Assembly: GCA_013373125.1 (NCBI GenBank)
Contig: JABXIK010000014.1
Location: forward strand, 1 to 64,000
Origin: Gammaproteobacteria bacterium
GTDB lineage: Bacteria; Pseudomonadota; Gammaproteobacteria; Pseudomonadales; Oceanobacteraceae
Length of the DNA stretch: 64,000 bases
Reading direction: 5' to 3'
The notes under the pieces were generated by a model. It saw nothing but the letters and a program-made list of their open reading frames with translations, did not search any database and had not been told where the DNA came from. This document shows, in pieces, positions 8,480 to 17,278 of this stretch. A program made the translations under genes and the position numbers. The stretch's first letter is position 1, and each line of letters starts with the position of its first letter.

Positions 8480-8638
8480 GAAATCTAAACCACAGTATTT
8501 TTAATAGCGGGCTATGTTAGCACAAGCAATGGCGCTGGGGCATGGCTGTATGCACCAGAGAATCTCAGCTTTGTGACAAAGGGGTAAATATTCATGGACG
8601 ATGCTAGAATGCGTGACTTTGATTTATAAGAACATGCC

Positions 8639-9928
8639 ATGGCCAGATTGCTGTATTCCCTCGTTTTTACCTTGTTGATGCCTGTGATTGTGGTGCGTTT
8701 ATTTATGCGCGCGCGCAAAGCACCGGCATATGCACAAAACTGGTGGCAGCGCTTTGGTGTGCTGCGCAGCCCAAAAGCCGTGATGGGACAGCAAGGTGGA
8801 ATTTGGTTCCACACCGTCAGCGTCGGTGAATTTTTAGCAGCAGCTCCCTTGATTCAACAAACATTGGATGCCAACCCAGAAACGTTAATTACCATTACCA
8901 CCACCACGCCCACAGGCAGCGAGCAGGTGAAAAAACGCTTTGCCCATGAGCTGAATAAACGTGTATTCCATGTTTTTTTACCTTATGACTTGCCTTGGTT
9001 TCTAAACGGCTTTTTACGCAAGGTGCGTCCGGAGTTGTTGGTGATTTTAGAGACTGAGCTTTGGCCTAATTTGATTCACTGTGCGAAAAAGGCAGAGTGC
9101 AAAGTCATGGTGGTGAATGCGCGATTAAGTGAAAAGAGCGCGAAGGGGTATGCCAAGGTGGCAAAATTGACCCGCAGTATGCTGATGGGTTTGGATCACT
9201 TAGCGGTGCAAAACCATAACGATGCGGCTCGTTTTATGGAACTTGGTATGCCGGAAAGCCGTATGTCGGTGACAGGTTCCATCAAGTTTGATTTAGACAT
9301 AGATACACAGCTCATGGAGCAAGGGCAGCAATTAAAACAAGCATGGGGACGAGAGCGTTGTGTTTTGATCATGGCCAGTACTCACGCGGGAGAAGACGAA
9401 ATTGGTTTGGCGGCGTTCAAAGCGGTTTTGCAGGACGATCCAAATGCCTTATTTGTTGTGGTGCCGCGTCATCCAGAGCGATTTGATGCGGTGGCTAAGC
9501 TGATTGTGCAGAACGACTTATCCTTGAGTCGTCGCAGTCTTGGGCAGAGCGCAGATCAATCGCAAGTGTTACTGGTCGATACCATGGGTGAGCTCATGCA
9601 ATTTTTAGCCGCCAGTGATGTGTGCATCATGGGCGGCAGTTTCATTGAAAGCGGCGGTCATAATCCATTGGAGCCAGCGGCGCTATCTGTGCCTGTGCTA
9701 ATGGGTCCGAGTCAATTTAACTTTGCCGTGATTTGCGAGCAGCTCGAAGCAGCCGGTGCGCTGCAAACCGTCACCCAAACCCAGCTTGGTGAGGTGGCAT
9801 TGCAGTGGCTCAAGGATGATGCATTAAGACAAGAGAAAGGCTTGCAAGGAAAAGCCGTGGTGGACAGTAATCGCGGCGCCAAACAAAAAGTGTTTGAATT
9901 AATACAATCTGAGTTTGCTAAATCATAA
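8639..9928 (+). CDS. waaA: 3-deoxy-D-manno-octulosonic acid transferase
   Basis: A 429-residue Kdo transferase (WaaA/KdtA) with an N-terminal membrane anchor (about 4-22). The glycosyltransferase core shows IWFHTVSVGEF (catalytic Glu region), ETELWPNLI, MASTHAGEDE, VPRHPERF and SGGHNPLEPAA. It adds Kdo to lipid IVA from CMP-Kdo at the inner membrane. Its position beside hldE and an LpxL-like gene makes a small LPS-core locus. A terminator shared with cpdA follows. Confidence 0.96.
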   Translation: MARLLYSLVFTLLMPVIVVRLFMRARKAPAYAQNWWQRFGVLRSPKAVMGQQGGIWFHTVSVGEFLAAAPLIQQTLDANPETLITITTTTPTGSEQVKKRFAHELNKRVFHVFLPYDLPWFLNGFLRKVRPELLVILETELWPNLIHCAKKAECKVMVVNARLSEKSAKGYAKVAKLTRSMLMGLDHLAVQNHNDAARFMELGMPESRMSVTGSIKFDLDIDTQLMEQGQQLKQAWGRERCVLIMASTHAGEDEIGLAAFKAVLQDDPNALFVVVPRHPERFDAVAKLIVQNDLSLSRRSLGQSADQSQVLLVDTMGELMQFLAASDVCIMGGSFIESGGHNPLEPAALSVPVLMGPSQFNFAVICEQLEAAGALQTVTQTQLGEVALQWLKDDALRQEKGLQGKAVVDSNRGAKQKVFELIQSEFAKS

Positions 9929-9946
9929 GCCAGATGTGTGCAGATA

Positions 9947-9974
9947 TTAAAAAAGGGCCTTTGGCCCTTTTTTA
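9947..9974. terminator. Bidirectional terminator (waaA / cpdA)
   Basis: AAAAAAGGGCC-ttt-GGCCCTTTTTT is a near-perfect symmetrical hairpin between two convergent genes. Confidence 0.9.
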
Positions 9975-9985
9975 TGGCTTATTTA

Positions 9986-10768
9986 TTAATAGCCTTTGAT
10001 GCTGTAATCGATTTCGAAGTCGATGCCTTCCACGCGGGACACGCCGGTATTAATGCTGCCGTCATCGTTTAGCTCCATCCAACGATACCCAGGGCCAACC
10101 TTATCCACATCAAAATCATTGGATTCTGGCGTGAACTGGACGCAGGTGGATGGGGTGGAGATATAACGCACGCCATTAATGGTGGTGTCACTGTCTTGAT
10201 GCACATGGCCCCATAGCACCACACGCACGTTGTCGTACTTATCCACTATGTCTAATAAAGCTTGGCTGTTGCGAATTTGCTGAGTATCTAACCATTTACA
10301 ACCCATAGGTCGAGGGTGGTGATGCATGGTAATCAAGGTATGACTGGTGGTGTCTTGTTGCAGAGCTTCTTCTAGAAGATCCAACTGGCTTTGGGCAAGA
10401 TTACCAAACACACTGCCTGGTACTTGGCTGTCCAGTAGGATTAACTGCCAAGGCCCTTTTTTCACCACGCTGAGCATTTCTTTTTGCTCACTTACCACTT
10501 GTAGCATGTTGGTGCGGTAATCGTGATTACCAGGAATCCAGAAATGTTCTTTGCCATCTTTATCTAACAGGTCTTTTAAATACTGGTAGGACTCGATGCT
10601 GCCGTCTTGGCTCAAATCACCCGTGCATAGGTAAAAATCGAACTGGCTTTGTTCTTGGTGCATCTTAGACATAACCGCATCCAGACTGGCGTGGGTGTCC
10701 ATTCCTAGGAGCTTGCCTTCTTCAGTAGCGAATAGATGGCAGTCAGTGATTTGTATAAATTTTTGCAT
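9986..10768 (-). CDS. cpdA: 3',5'-cyclic-AMP phosphodiesterase
   Basis: A 260-residue calcineurin-like phosphoesterase. The metal-binding blocks are all present: ITDCHLF, GDLSQDGS, GNHDYR, MHHHPRP and GHVHQD. The match to CpdA is supported by the conserved order nudF-yqiB-cpdA beside tolC, as in E. coli. It hydrolyses cAMP and so tunes CRP-dependent control. The gene starts 69 bp after yqiB. Confidence 0.92.
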   Translation of the reverse strand: MQKFIQITDCHLFATEEGKLLGMDTHASLDAVMSKMHQEQSQFDFYLCTGDLSQDGSIESYQYLKDLLDKDGKEHFWIPGNHDYRTNMLQVVSEQKEMLSVVKKGPWQLILLDSQVPGSVFGNLAQSQLDLLEEALQQDTTSHTLITMHHHPRPMGCKWLDTQQIRNSQALLDIVDKYDNVRVVLWGHVHQDSDTTINGVRYISTPSTCVQFTPESNDFDVDKVGPGYRWMELNDDGSINTGVSRVEGIDFEIDYSIKGY

Positions 10769-10837
10769 GACTATCGTGGTCCATACCCATCCGTAGGCGA
10801 CGAGAACGTAAATTCAGCGCACTATAATGTTATTAGC

Positions 10838-11320
10838 TTAGTCACTTCCAGTGTCGGAGTCACATTTTAACGGCTTTGGCAGGAAATTTAATTCAATATC
10901 TGCCTCTCCATGGCGCAAGCAATGCTCTAGCCAATCGGCCAAAAATCGGTTTATTTGGTGTTTCTCATCCGGATGACGCATCTGTGGGTTAGGGTAATGG
11001 TAAACCCCGTTAAACCTATGGTGATGGTCAAACACCACCACTTCCGCCATGCGCACATCATGATACAGCCTGACTTCCATGTGGGGAGGTTTCAGGTAAT
11101 CGTGCAATTCACTTACTTGTTCAATGGTGATGGTGAGTGTGTAAGGGAACTGTTCCGTGATGTTAAAGCGGATACTTGTGCGGTGTCCAACACCGCCAGT
11201 GATGACGAATTCACGACCTGTGCCGCTGTCCATTTCGGGCAGCAACGTCAGTAGGCGCATGTAATTGCTTTCGCAAAGCTGCGCAAGACTGACGAGATCG
11301 GGCACGTAATGCTTGGCCAT
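10838..11320 (-). CDS. yqiB: DUF1249 protein YqiB
   Basis: A 160-residue DUF1249 protein. Features are an N-terminal YVPDLVSLAQLCESNYMRL stretch, a middle strand region, and YHYPNPQMRHPDEKHQINRFLADWLEHCL near the C-terminus. ATG has a GGAG at the right distance. No enzymatic function is established for the family. It is almost always found between nudF and cpdA, as here (24 bp after nudF). Confidence 0.88.
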   Translation of the reverse strand: MAKHYVPDLVSLAQLCESNYMRLLTLLPEMDSGTGREFVITGGVGHRTSIRFNITEQFPYTLTITIEQVSELHDYLKPPHMEVRLYHDVRMAEVVVFDHHHRFNGVYHYPNPQMRHPDEKHQINRFLADWLEHCLRHGEADIELNFLPKPLKCDSDTGSD

Positions 11321-11344
11321 GATGTCTCCAGATGAATGAGAGGG

Positions 11345-11950
11345 TTAAGCCAACTTGGCTTTCAATAACGTTAACTCTAGCCACTGTAAGGCAATAATGG
11401 TGGCTGCATTGCTAATTGTACCTGACTTTACTGCTTCGAAGGCGTCTTTACTGCTGACCTTGCAAATGCGAATGTCCTCCGATTCTTCTTCCACGCCGTG
11501 CACTCCGTCAATGCTGCGACTATCCACGTGGGCCATGAACACATGCAGTACCTCATCACAGCCGCCGGAGCTTGAGAGATAGCGACACACTGGGGTGAGC
11601 TGGGAAATACTCGCGCCGCTTTCTTCTTGGGTTTCGCGAATGGCAACGGATTCAGGGGTTTCACCGGACTCAATCATGCCGGCCACGATTTCATATTGCC
11701 AAGGACTGGCTTCTTTTAGGGCACCAACCCGGAATTGTTCGGTCAGAACGATGACGTCAAGCTTAGGGTCGTATAGGAGAACAGCGGCGGCTTCTCCGCG
11801 CTGAAACAGCTCTCGGCTTATGATGGAGCCCCACTCACCATTGAACAGCTTATGTTGCAGGGTCACCTTGCTCATTTTAAAGAAACCGTCATAGCAGGTT
11901 TCATGCTGGATTACTTTTAGGTCGTCTTGGCTGTAAGTTGGCTTTATCAT
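11345..11950 (-). CDS. nudF: ADP-ribose pyrophosphatase (Nudix)
   Basis: A 201-residue Nudix hydrolase. The Nudix box reads G-x5-E-x7-RE-x2-EE-x-G in GMIESGETPESVAIRETQEE (residue about 91 onward). The LTEQFRVGAL and WQYEIVAG contexts and the length fit ADP-ribose diphosphatase NudF. It cleaves ADP-ribose to AMP and ribose 5-phosphate. It is divergent from tolC and leads the nudF-yqiB-cpdA operon. No clear Shine-Dalgarno site precedes the chosen ATG. Confidence 0.92.
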   Translation of the reverse strand: MIKPTYSQDDLKVIQHETCYDGFFKMSKVTLQHKLFNGEWGSIISRELFQRGEAAAVLLYDPKLDVIVLTEQFRVGALKEASPWQYEIVAGMIESGETPESVAIRETQEESGASISQLTPVCRYLSSSGGCDEVLHVFMAHVDSRSIDGVHGVEEESEDIRICKVSSKDAFEAVKSGTISNAATIIALQWLELTLLKAKLA

Positions 11951-12092
11951 AGTGACAATTTTAAATTTAACTCAGGCTTTGTATCGGATTTTGCAACAAT
12001 ATGTTGTATTAGTTCTTTCTAATATATGGTTCCATCATGGCGCTTAAGTGTTTAGAATCCGTGCAACTTCAGTTCTTCTACAGGAAGCAACC

Positions 12093-13397
12093 ATGAAAAA
12101 ATTGGCGTTAGCCCTTTTCACCATAGGCGCCACAGTAACATCTCAGGCGGCTGATCTAAAAAGTGTATTTGAGCAGGCATTAGCAAACGATCCACAATTA
12201 GCCGCCGAAGTGGCACTGGCGGATGCGAATTCTCAAAGTGCAGGTCTTGCGCGTCAGGCTATTTTACCAACCGTGACATTAAGTGCGGATGTGGGCTCTA
12301 CTACGATTGATGCGTATGCGGCCGTACCTGAAACCGATACAGATACAACGTCTTATACACTGCAAGCGACACAAACATTATTAGCGCCAGAAGCTTGGTA
12401 TGGCTATGGTGCCGCCAGTGCCGCAACTGACAGTGCTGAAATTGAACGTCGTAAAGCTGAGCAAAGCTTAGTGGTGCGCATCAGCGAAGCCTATTTCAAC
12501 GTGTTGCGTGCCAATGCCGGTTTGGCATCGGCCAAAGCCCAAGAAGCGGCGGTAAAACGTCAGCTTGAACAAACGCAACAACGTTTCAAAGTGGGCTTGA
12601 TCGCCATTACTGAAGTGCATGAAGCGCAAGCGATTTATGACGGTGCCACTGTTGAGTTGATCGCGGCTGAAAGTCAGTTGGACATTGCCTATGAAGCCTT
12701 GGCTTTATTGACGGGTGAGCGTTATGACCGCATTAATCCGCTTAAAGAGAACATTCCTTTAACCGGTCCAATTCCAGCAGATCGTGCGTTGTGGGAACAA
12801 AAAGCCTTAGGCCAGAATTTAGATGTGTTGATTGCAGAGAAATCTAAGCTATCGGCTGAGCGTAATCACAAATCGAAAATCTCGAGTCACTTGCCAACGG
12901 TTAACCTAGTGGGTCGTTATTCATCGACTGATCAGTTAAGCCAAGCGAATCCAGATCAAGAAGACATTACGTCCACGTATGTTGGCATCAATGTGACCAT
13001 GCCAATCTTTGCCGGTGGTGCTACTTGGGCGGGTCAGAAGCAAGCTTACTATCAACGTCAAGCGGCTGAGAAAAGTTTAGAAGCGGCACAACGTGGTGCC
13101 ACGTTAAATATTCGTTCTTTGTATCGTACGTTAGAGGCGGACGTGGCGCGTATCAAGGCGCGTAAGCAAGCGACAACCTCAGCTCAGAGTGCCATGGAAG
13201 CCACACAAACGGGCTATGAAGTGGGTACGCGTAACATTGTTGAAGTGTTACAGGCTCAGCTATCTGTATTCAGTGCACAACGTGATTACGCCTATGCGCG
13301 TTACGATTACGTGATCGATTTGTTGAAGTTCCGTCAGGCAGCGGGTGAGCTTTCTGTCGCGGATATTGAAGAGATTAATGCTTGGTTACAAGGCTAA
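12093..13397 (+). CDS. tolC: TolC family outer-membrane efflux channel
   Basis: A 434-residue outer-membrane efflux protein. The start at 12093 has an AGGA site and gives a proper signal peptide (MKKLALALFTIGATVTSQAA); the frame runs further upstream without one. The mature part shows the duplicated OEP pattern with ARQAILPTV, QQRFKVGLIAITEVHEAQ and QTGYEVGTRNIVEVLQAQ. As a trimer it should form the exit duct for tripartite drug efflux and type I secretion. The orientation divergent to nudF is as in enteric bacteria. A terminator follows. Confidence 0.95.
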   Translation: MKKLALALFTIGATVTSQAADLKSVFEQALANDPQLAAEVALADANSQSAGLARQAILPTVTLSADVGSTTIDAYAAVPETDTDTTSYTLQATQTLLAPEAWYGYGAASAATDSAEIERRKAEQSLVVRISEAYFNVLRANAGLASAKAQEAAVKRQLEQTQQRFKVGLIAITEVHEAQAIYDGATVELIAAESQLDIAYEALALLTGERYDRINPLKENIPLTGPIPADRALWEQKALGQNLDVLIAEKSKLSAERNHKSKISSHLPTVNLVGRYSSTDQLSQANPDQEDITSTYVGINVTMPIFAGGATWAGQKQAYYQRQAAEKSLEAAQRGATLNIRSLYRTLEADVARIKARKQATTSAQSAMEATQTGYEVGTRNIVEVLQAQLSVFSAQRDYAYARYDYVIDLLKFRQAAGELSVADIEEINAWLQG

Positions 13398-13425
13398 GCA
13401 AAACGTTTTTAAACATCCCTATGTT

Positions 13426-13449
13426 TAACCCGCTTCGGCGGGTTTTTTT
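13426..13449 (+). terminator. Terminator after tolC
   Basis: AACCCGC-ttcg-GCGGGTT followed by TTTTT. Confidence 0.92.
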
Positions 13450-13466
13450 ATGCTTGTATGTTGCAT

Positions 13467-14201
13467 TTAAGGGGCGGAATAAGGCGCTAAAAATAAGTGC
13501 GTAATATCCCCTGAGCTTTTTAATTGCTTAATCGCGCTATTTAATTTCGATATGACATTCGCTTTGCTCGGATGTACGCGAATGGCAACTGGGTATTGCC
13601 CCACAACATCACCAATGGCTAATGCAGAAAGTTTCGGGTTTTGGCTGCGCAAATAATAAAACACTTGTCGGCTCATAAAGACCTGATCAATGCGTTCATT
13701 AATGAGTAAATTCAACAGGTGTGCTTCATTAGGTCCATCGATGCGTTTTGCCAGTTTTTTTTCAAACACGTCATGAAATTGGGGAAAGGAATAACCGCGA
13801 ACGATTCCTATGGTTTGTCCTTTGATGTCTTCGAATTTTGCTGCGTGTTTATTTTCACCTTTGCGATAAATAGAAACATCTTCCAGCACATAAAAGCTTT
13901 GGGTGAAAAGCCCCGGGATTGATTTATGGGCATTCCAACTAGGGGCACTGCCAATTTCAATGTCGAGTTTGCCTAGATCAAACAGACGGTTTACCCGAGC
14001 ATAGGGGTAATATTCCCATGTGAACGTAAACTCCCCTTGGGCCGCAATGGCTTTAGACAGCGCCATATAAATGCCACTGTGGGTTTGTTCATTCATAAAT
14101 GGTGGGTAGTGATAGGCGCCTACTTTTAAGGTTTCCCCATGACTAAGCGCGGCAAATAGGAGGAACAAGCTCAGAACGATGGATCGCAATTTCATATTCA
14201 T
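13467..14201 (-). CDS. Periplasmic solute-binding protein (SBP_bac_3-like)
   Basis: The protein has a signal peptide (MNMKLRSIVLSLFLLFAALSHG) and a solute-binding fold like the transporter or sensor amino-acid-binding family: LKVGAYHYPPFM at the mature N-terminus, then GIYMALSKAI, LDIEIGSAP, GQTIGIVRGYSF and RIDQVFMSRQVFYYL. No permease or ATPase gene lies nearby, so it may feed a distant ABC transporter or act as a sensor. The frame extends to 14306, but the start at 14201 (or 14195) puts the signal peptide at the N-terminus. The ligand is unknown. It sits between the otherwise conserved tolC and yqiA. Confidence 0.8.
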   Translation of the reverse strand: MNMKLRSIVLSLFLLFAALSHGETLKVGAYHYPPFMNEQTHSGIYMALSKAIAAQGEFTFTWEYYPYARVNRLFDLGKLDIEIGSAPSWNAHKSIPGLFTQSFYVLEDVSIYRKGENKHAAKFEDIKGQTIGIVRGYSFPQFHDVFEKKLAKRIDGPNEAHLLNLLINERIDQVFMSRQVFYYLRSQNPKLSALAIGDVVGQYPVAIRVHPSKANVISKLNSAIKQLKSSGDITHLFLAPYSAP

Positions 14202-14354
14202 AGAGCATAACTGGCGGGAATGTATCGGCATGATCTCAGCATAGACCAATTGTGGCAGTACTGCCGAGTTCACCAAAACGCGAGACGTCCCTTGCAGATT
14301 TGCCATGGCAGCTAGTATGCTAGCCCGATTCGATCAATAAGAACCATAAGACAG

Positions 14355-14957
14355 ATGATCCCAGATTCCTTGCGCTGCTTGTATTTGCACGGCTTTCGTA
14401 GTGGCCCAAGCTCGGTGAAGGCACAGCAAACCCTGAATTACTTTGCGCAATTCGACCTAGCTCAGAATCTTCATATCCCGCAACTCCCTCCGGAACCGGC
14501 TCGCGCCATTGATGATGCTCAATTTTTGTACGAGCAGATGATTGATGAAGTGGGTGCGGCCAATTGTTTGGTCATTGGCTCCAGCCTAGGTGGTTACTAT
14601 GCTAGTTACTTAATTGAGCGCTTTGGCGGGCGTGCGGCCTTAATCAATCCTGCGGTTCGCCCCTATGAATTGCTTCAGGACTATTTAGGAGAAAACGAAA
14701 ATCTGTACAATGGCGAAAAATTTGTCGTCACAGAAAGCTACATAAAAGAGCTTAAAGACATTGAAGTGATGCCTTTACACTATCCAAAGCGTCACTTGTT
14801 GCTAGTGAAAACCCATGACGAAACATTGGATGCGATGGAGGCGGTGTCGAAATATCAAGCCAGCCCTAGCATCATCGAATACGGTGGTAATCATAGTTAT
14901 GAGGATTACCCCAAGCGTTTACCCAGTATATTCAATTTTGCCACCCAGCCTTATTAG
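14355..14957 (+). CDS. yqiA: YqiA-like alpha/beta-hydrolase (esterase)
   Basis: A 200-residue UPF0227/YqiA protein. It has CLYLHGFRSGPSS near the N-terminus (oxyanion region), the nucleophile elbow GSSLGG at about 75-80, and late acid and His residues (KTHDETLD, GGNHSYEDY). YqiA has esterase activity on short acyl esters; its physiological substrate is not known. It lies 33 bp before parE, as in E. coli. Confidence 0.9.
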   Translation: MIPDSLRCLYLHGFRSGPSSVKAQQTLNYFAQFDLAQNLHIPQLPPEPARAIDDAQFLYEQMIDEVGAANCLVIGSSLGGYYASYLIERFGGRAALINPAVRPYELLQDYLGENENLYNGEKFVVTESYIKELKDIEVMPLHYPKRHLLLVKTHDETLDAMEAVSKYQASPSIIEYGGNHSYEDYPKRLPSIFNFATQPY

Positions 14958-14990
14958 GCTGGTACAAAGACATAAGAGCATTATAAAAGT

Positions 14991-16883
14991 ATGAGTAACT
15001 ATACTGCCCAATCCATCGAGGTACTCAGTGGTCTTGACCCGGTGCGTAAGCGCCCGGGGATGTACACCGAGACCAATCGTCCAAACCACCTTGCACAAGA
15101 AGTCATCGACAACTCTGTGGATGAAGCGTTAGCAGGGCATTGTAATCACATTAAAATCGAGCTGTTTGCAGATCAGTCATTATCGGTAACCGATAACGGT
15201 CGTGGTATGCCCACCGACATTCACCCTGAGCATGGCGTCAGTGGGGTAGAATTGATCCTTACCAAACTGCATGCTGGTGGTAAATTCTCTAATGATAATT
15301 ACCAGTTCAGCGGTGGTTTGCACGGTGTGGGTGTGTCCGTGGTGAATGCATTATCCAAAGCATTGGAAGTAACCATTCGTCGTGGCGGTGAAATTTATCG
15401 TATCGCATTTAAAGATGGCTATAAGGCACTAGATTTAGAATTAATAGGCGAGACCAAAAAGAAAGACACGGGCACCACAGTGCGTTTCTTGCCGGACCCG
15501 CAATATTTCGATAGCCATAAGTTTTCGGTAACCCGTCTAAAGCATGTGCTGCGTGCAAAAGCTGTTTTATGCCCAGGCTTGAAAATCGAATTCATAAACC
15601 ATGGCAATACTGATGACAACAGCGAATGGTATTACGAAGATGGCTTGGTGGATTACCTAACCGATGCCACTAAAGGTTATGAAGTGCTACCACCTGAGCC
15701 ATTTGTGGGTTCTATGGCAGGGGAAAAAGAAGCCGTAGATTGGGCCGTACAATGGTTGCCAGAAGGTGGCGAGCAGCTCATGGAAAGTTACGTGAACTTG
15801 ATCCCCACTGCACAAGGAGGCACGCACGTAAACGGTTTGCGTACCGGCTTGTTAGAAGCGCTGCGTGAATTTTGTGAAATTCGCAGCTTGTTACCACGGG
15901 GTGTCAAACTGACACCGGACGATGTGTGGGACAAGGTAGCGTATGTGCTGAGCACTAAGATGGCAGACCCACAGTTCTCTGGACAAACTAAAGAGCGTTT
16001 ATCCAGTCGTGAAGCCAGCGCGTTTGTGAGCGGCGTTGTAAAAGACAGTTTCAGTTTGTGGTTGAACGAGCACACATCACTTGGTGAACAAATTGCTGAA
16101 ATGGTCATCAGCAATGCTCAGCGCAGAATGCGCAGTGCGAAAAAAGTGGTGCGTAAAAAAGTCACGCAAGGCCCTGCATTGCCAGGCAAACTGGCGGATT
16201 GTTCGGCCAGTGATCCGGCTTATTCGGAATTATTTTTGGTGGAAGGTGACTCGGCGGGTGGCTCGGCTAAACAAGCGCGAAACCGTGAAAACCAAGCCAT
16301 CATGCCTTTGCGCGGTAAGATTCTAAATAGCTGGGAAGTAGAAAGCGGTGAAGTGTTAGCTAGCCAAGAAATTCACGACATTTCAGTTGCTCTTGGGATT
16401 GATCCTGCCTCTGATGATTTAACCAATTTACGTTATGGCAAAGTGTGCATTCTTGCGGATGCGGATAGCGATGGTTTACACATCGCCACTTTGTTATGTG
16501 CGCTGTTTGTGCGTCACTTCCGCCCACTGGTGGAGCAAGGTCATGTGTATGTTGCGATGCCGCCTTTGTATCGTATCGATGTGGGTAAAGAAGTGTATTA
16601 CGCATTGGATGAAAGCGAACGCCAAGGTGTGCTGGATCGCATCAAAGCGGAAAAGAAAAAAGGTAAAGTGGGCGTGCAACGCTTTAAAGGTTTGGGTGAG
16701 ATGAACCCGTTGCAATTACGTGAAACCACCATGGACCCAGATACTCGTCGTCTAGTGCAGCTCACCATTGAGCCAGGTGATGGTACCAATGAAATTATGG
16801 ATATGTTGCTAGGTAAGAAGCGTGCGGCCGATCGCAAGAATTGGCTAGAAGAGAAGGGCAATATGGTGGAGCTTGAAGTATAG
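14991..16883 (+). CDS. parE: DNA topoisomerase IV subunit B
   Basis: A 630-residue GyrB/ParE-type ATPase. It has the GHKL motifs EVIDNSVDEA and DNGRGMP, then GLHGVGVSVVNALS, the TOPRIM SELFLVEGDSAGGSAKQ with DADSDG, and the C-terminal QRFKGLGEMNP. The length of about 630 and the yqiA-parE-parC context indicate ParE rather than GyrB (about 800). With ParC it decatenates daughter chromosomes. The spacer to parC is unusually long (395 bp) and palindrome-rich. Confidence 0.97.
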   Translation: MSNYTAQSIEVLSGLDPVRKRPGMYTETNRPNHLAQEVIDNSVDEALAGHCNHIKIELFADQSLSVTDNGRGMPTDIHPEHGVSGVELILTKLHAGGKFSNDNYQFSGGLHGVGVSVVNALSKALEVTIRRGGEIYRIAFKDGYKALDLELIGETKKKDTGTTVRFLPDPQYFDSHKFSVTRLKHVLRAKAVLCPGLKIEFINHGNTDDNSEWYYEDGLVDYLTDATKGYEVLPPEPFVGSMAGEKEAVDWAVQWLPEGGEQLMESYVNLIPTAQGGTHVNGLRTGLLEALREFCEIRSLLPRGVKLTPDDVWDKVAYVLSTKMADPQFSGQTKERLSSREASAFVSGVVKDSFSLWLNEHTSLGEQIAEMVISNAQRRMRSAKKVVRKKVTQGPALPGKLADCSASDPAYSELFLVEGDSAGGSAKQARNRENQAIMPLRGKILNSWEVESGEVLASQEIHDISVALGIDPASDDLTNLRYGKVCILADADSDGLHIATLLCALFVRHFRPLVEQGHVYVAMPPLYRIDVGKEVYYALDESERQGVLDRIKAEKKKGKVGVQRFKGLGEMNPLQLRETTMDPDTRRLVQLTIEPGDGTNEIMDMLLGKKRAADRKNWLEEKGNMVELEV

Positions 16884-16894
16884 GGTGTATGTAC

Positions 16895-17012
16895 GCACCT
16901 ATTGCGCTCGACGCTACGGTGTTAAAAAATGTTTTTGACTCAGTTATTTAGTTCACTAAACGCCCTCATCAAAAACATTTTTTGCCTTGTATCGCCATCG
17001 CTCATAACGGTG
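16895..17012. repeat. Nested palindromic element B
   Basis: Perfect 15-bp arms AAAAAATGTTTTTGA (16924-16938) and TCAAAAACATTTTTT (16969-16983) enclose the perfect inner palindrome TTTAGT-tc-ACTAAA (16947-16960). The inner palindrome is the same as in element A at 173-186. The flanks (CGACGCTACGGTG and TATCGCCATCGCTC) pair imperfectly. It lies just 3' of parE and ends in a T-run on each strand, so it could also terminate transcription. Confidence 0.8.
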
Positions 17013-17035
17013 CCACCTGAGACGCTGATTTAAAA

Positions 17036-17066
17036 GTGTCATACCCAACTTGATTGGGTATCCATG
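17036..17066. repeat. Short GGGTAT hairpin in the parE-parC spacer
   Basis: ATACCCAA (17041-17048) and TTGGGTAT (17054-17061) are perfect arms around a 5-nt loop, preceded by GTC and followed by CCATG. The GTCATACCC...GGGTATCCA layout resembles small hairpin repeats recalled from many bacterial genomes. There is no T-run, so it is not a terminator. Confidence 0.6.
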
Positions 17067-17160
17067 AAAAAAGTTAGATGAATTAAAAATTTTGATTGGT
17101 TTAGGTTATTAATAACATATTCCAAGCAAACGAATTAAAACCTTTTAAAAGCGTGATGAA

Positions 17161-17255
17161 CGCACGCGAGACGCGGAAAAAAATTTGAAAACACCACAGC
17201 TTAGCCTGCTAAGTGAGGATTTTAAAATTTTTTTTAACAATGTATCGCGAAGTGC
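17161..17255. repeat. Nested palindromic element D
   Basis: The inner stem CTTAG-cctg-CTAAG (17200-17213) is enclosed by an A/T arm pair (17177-17191 and 17220-17235, one mismatch). Imperfect GC-rich flanks follow (ACGCACGCGAG and TATCGCGAAGTGC). The layout and size are those of elements A, B and C, but both stems have different sequences. It ends 24 bp before parC, so it sits in or next to the parC leader. Confidence 0.7.
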
Positions 17256-17278
17256 AATAGCTTTTAACCGGAGTTGAT

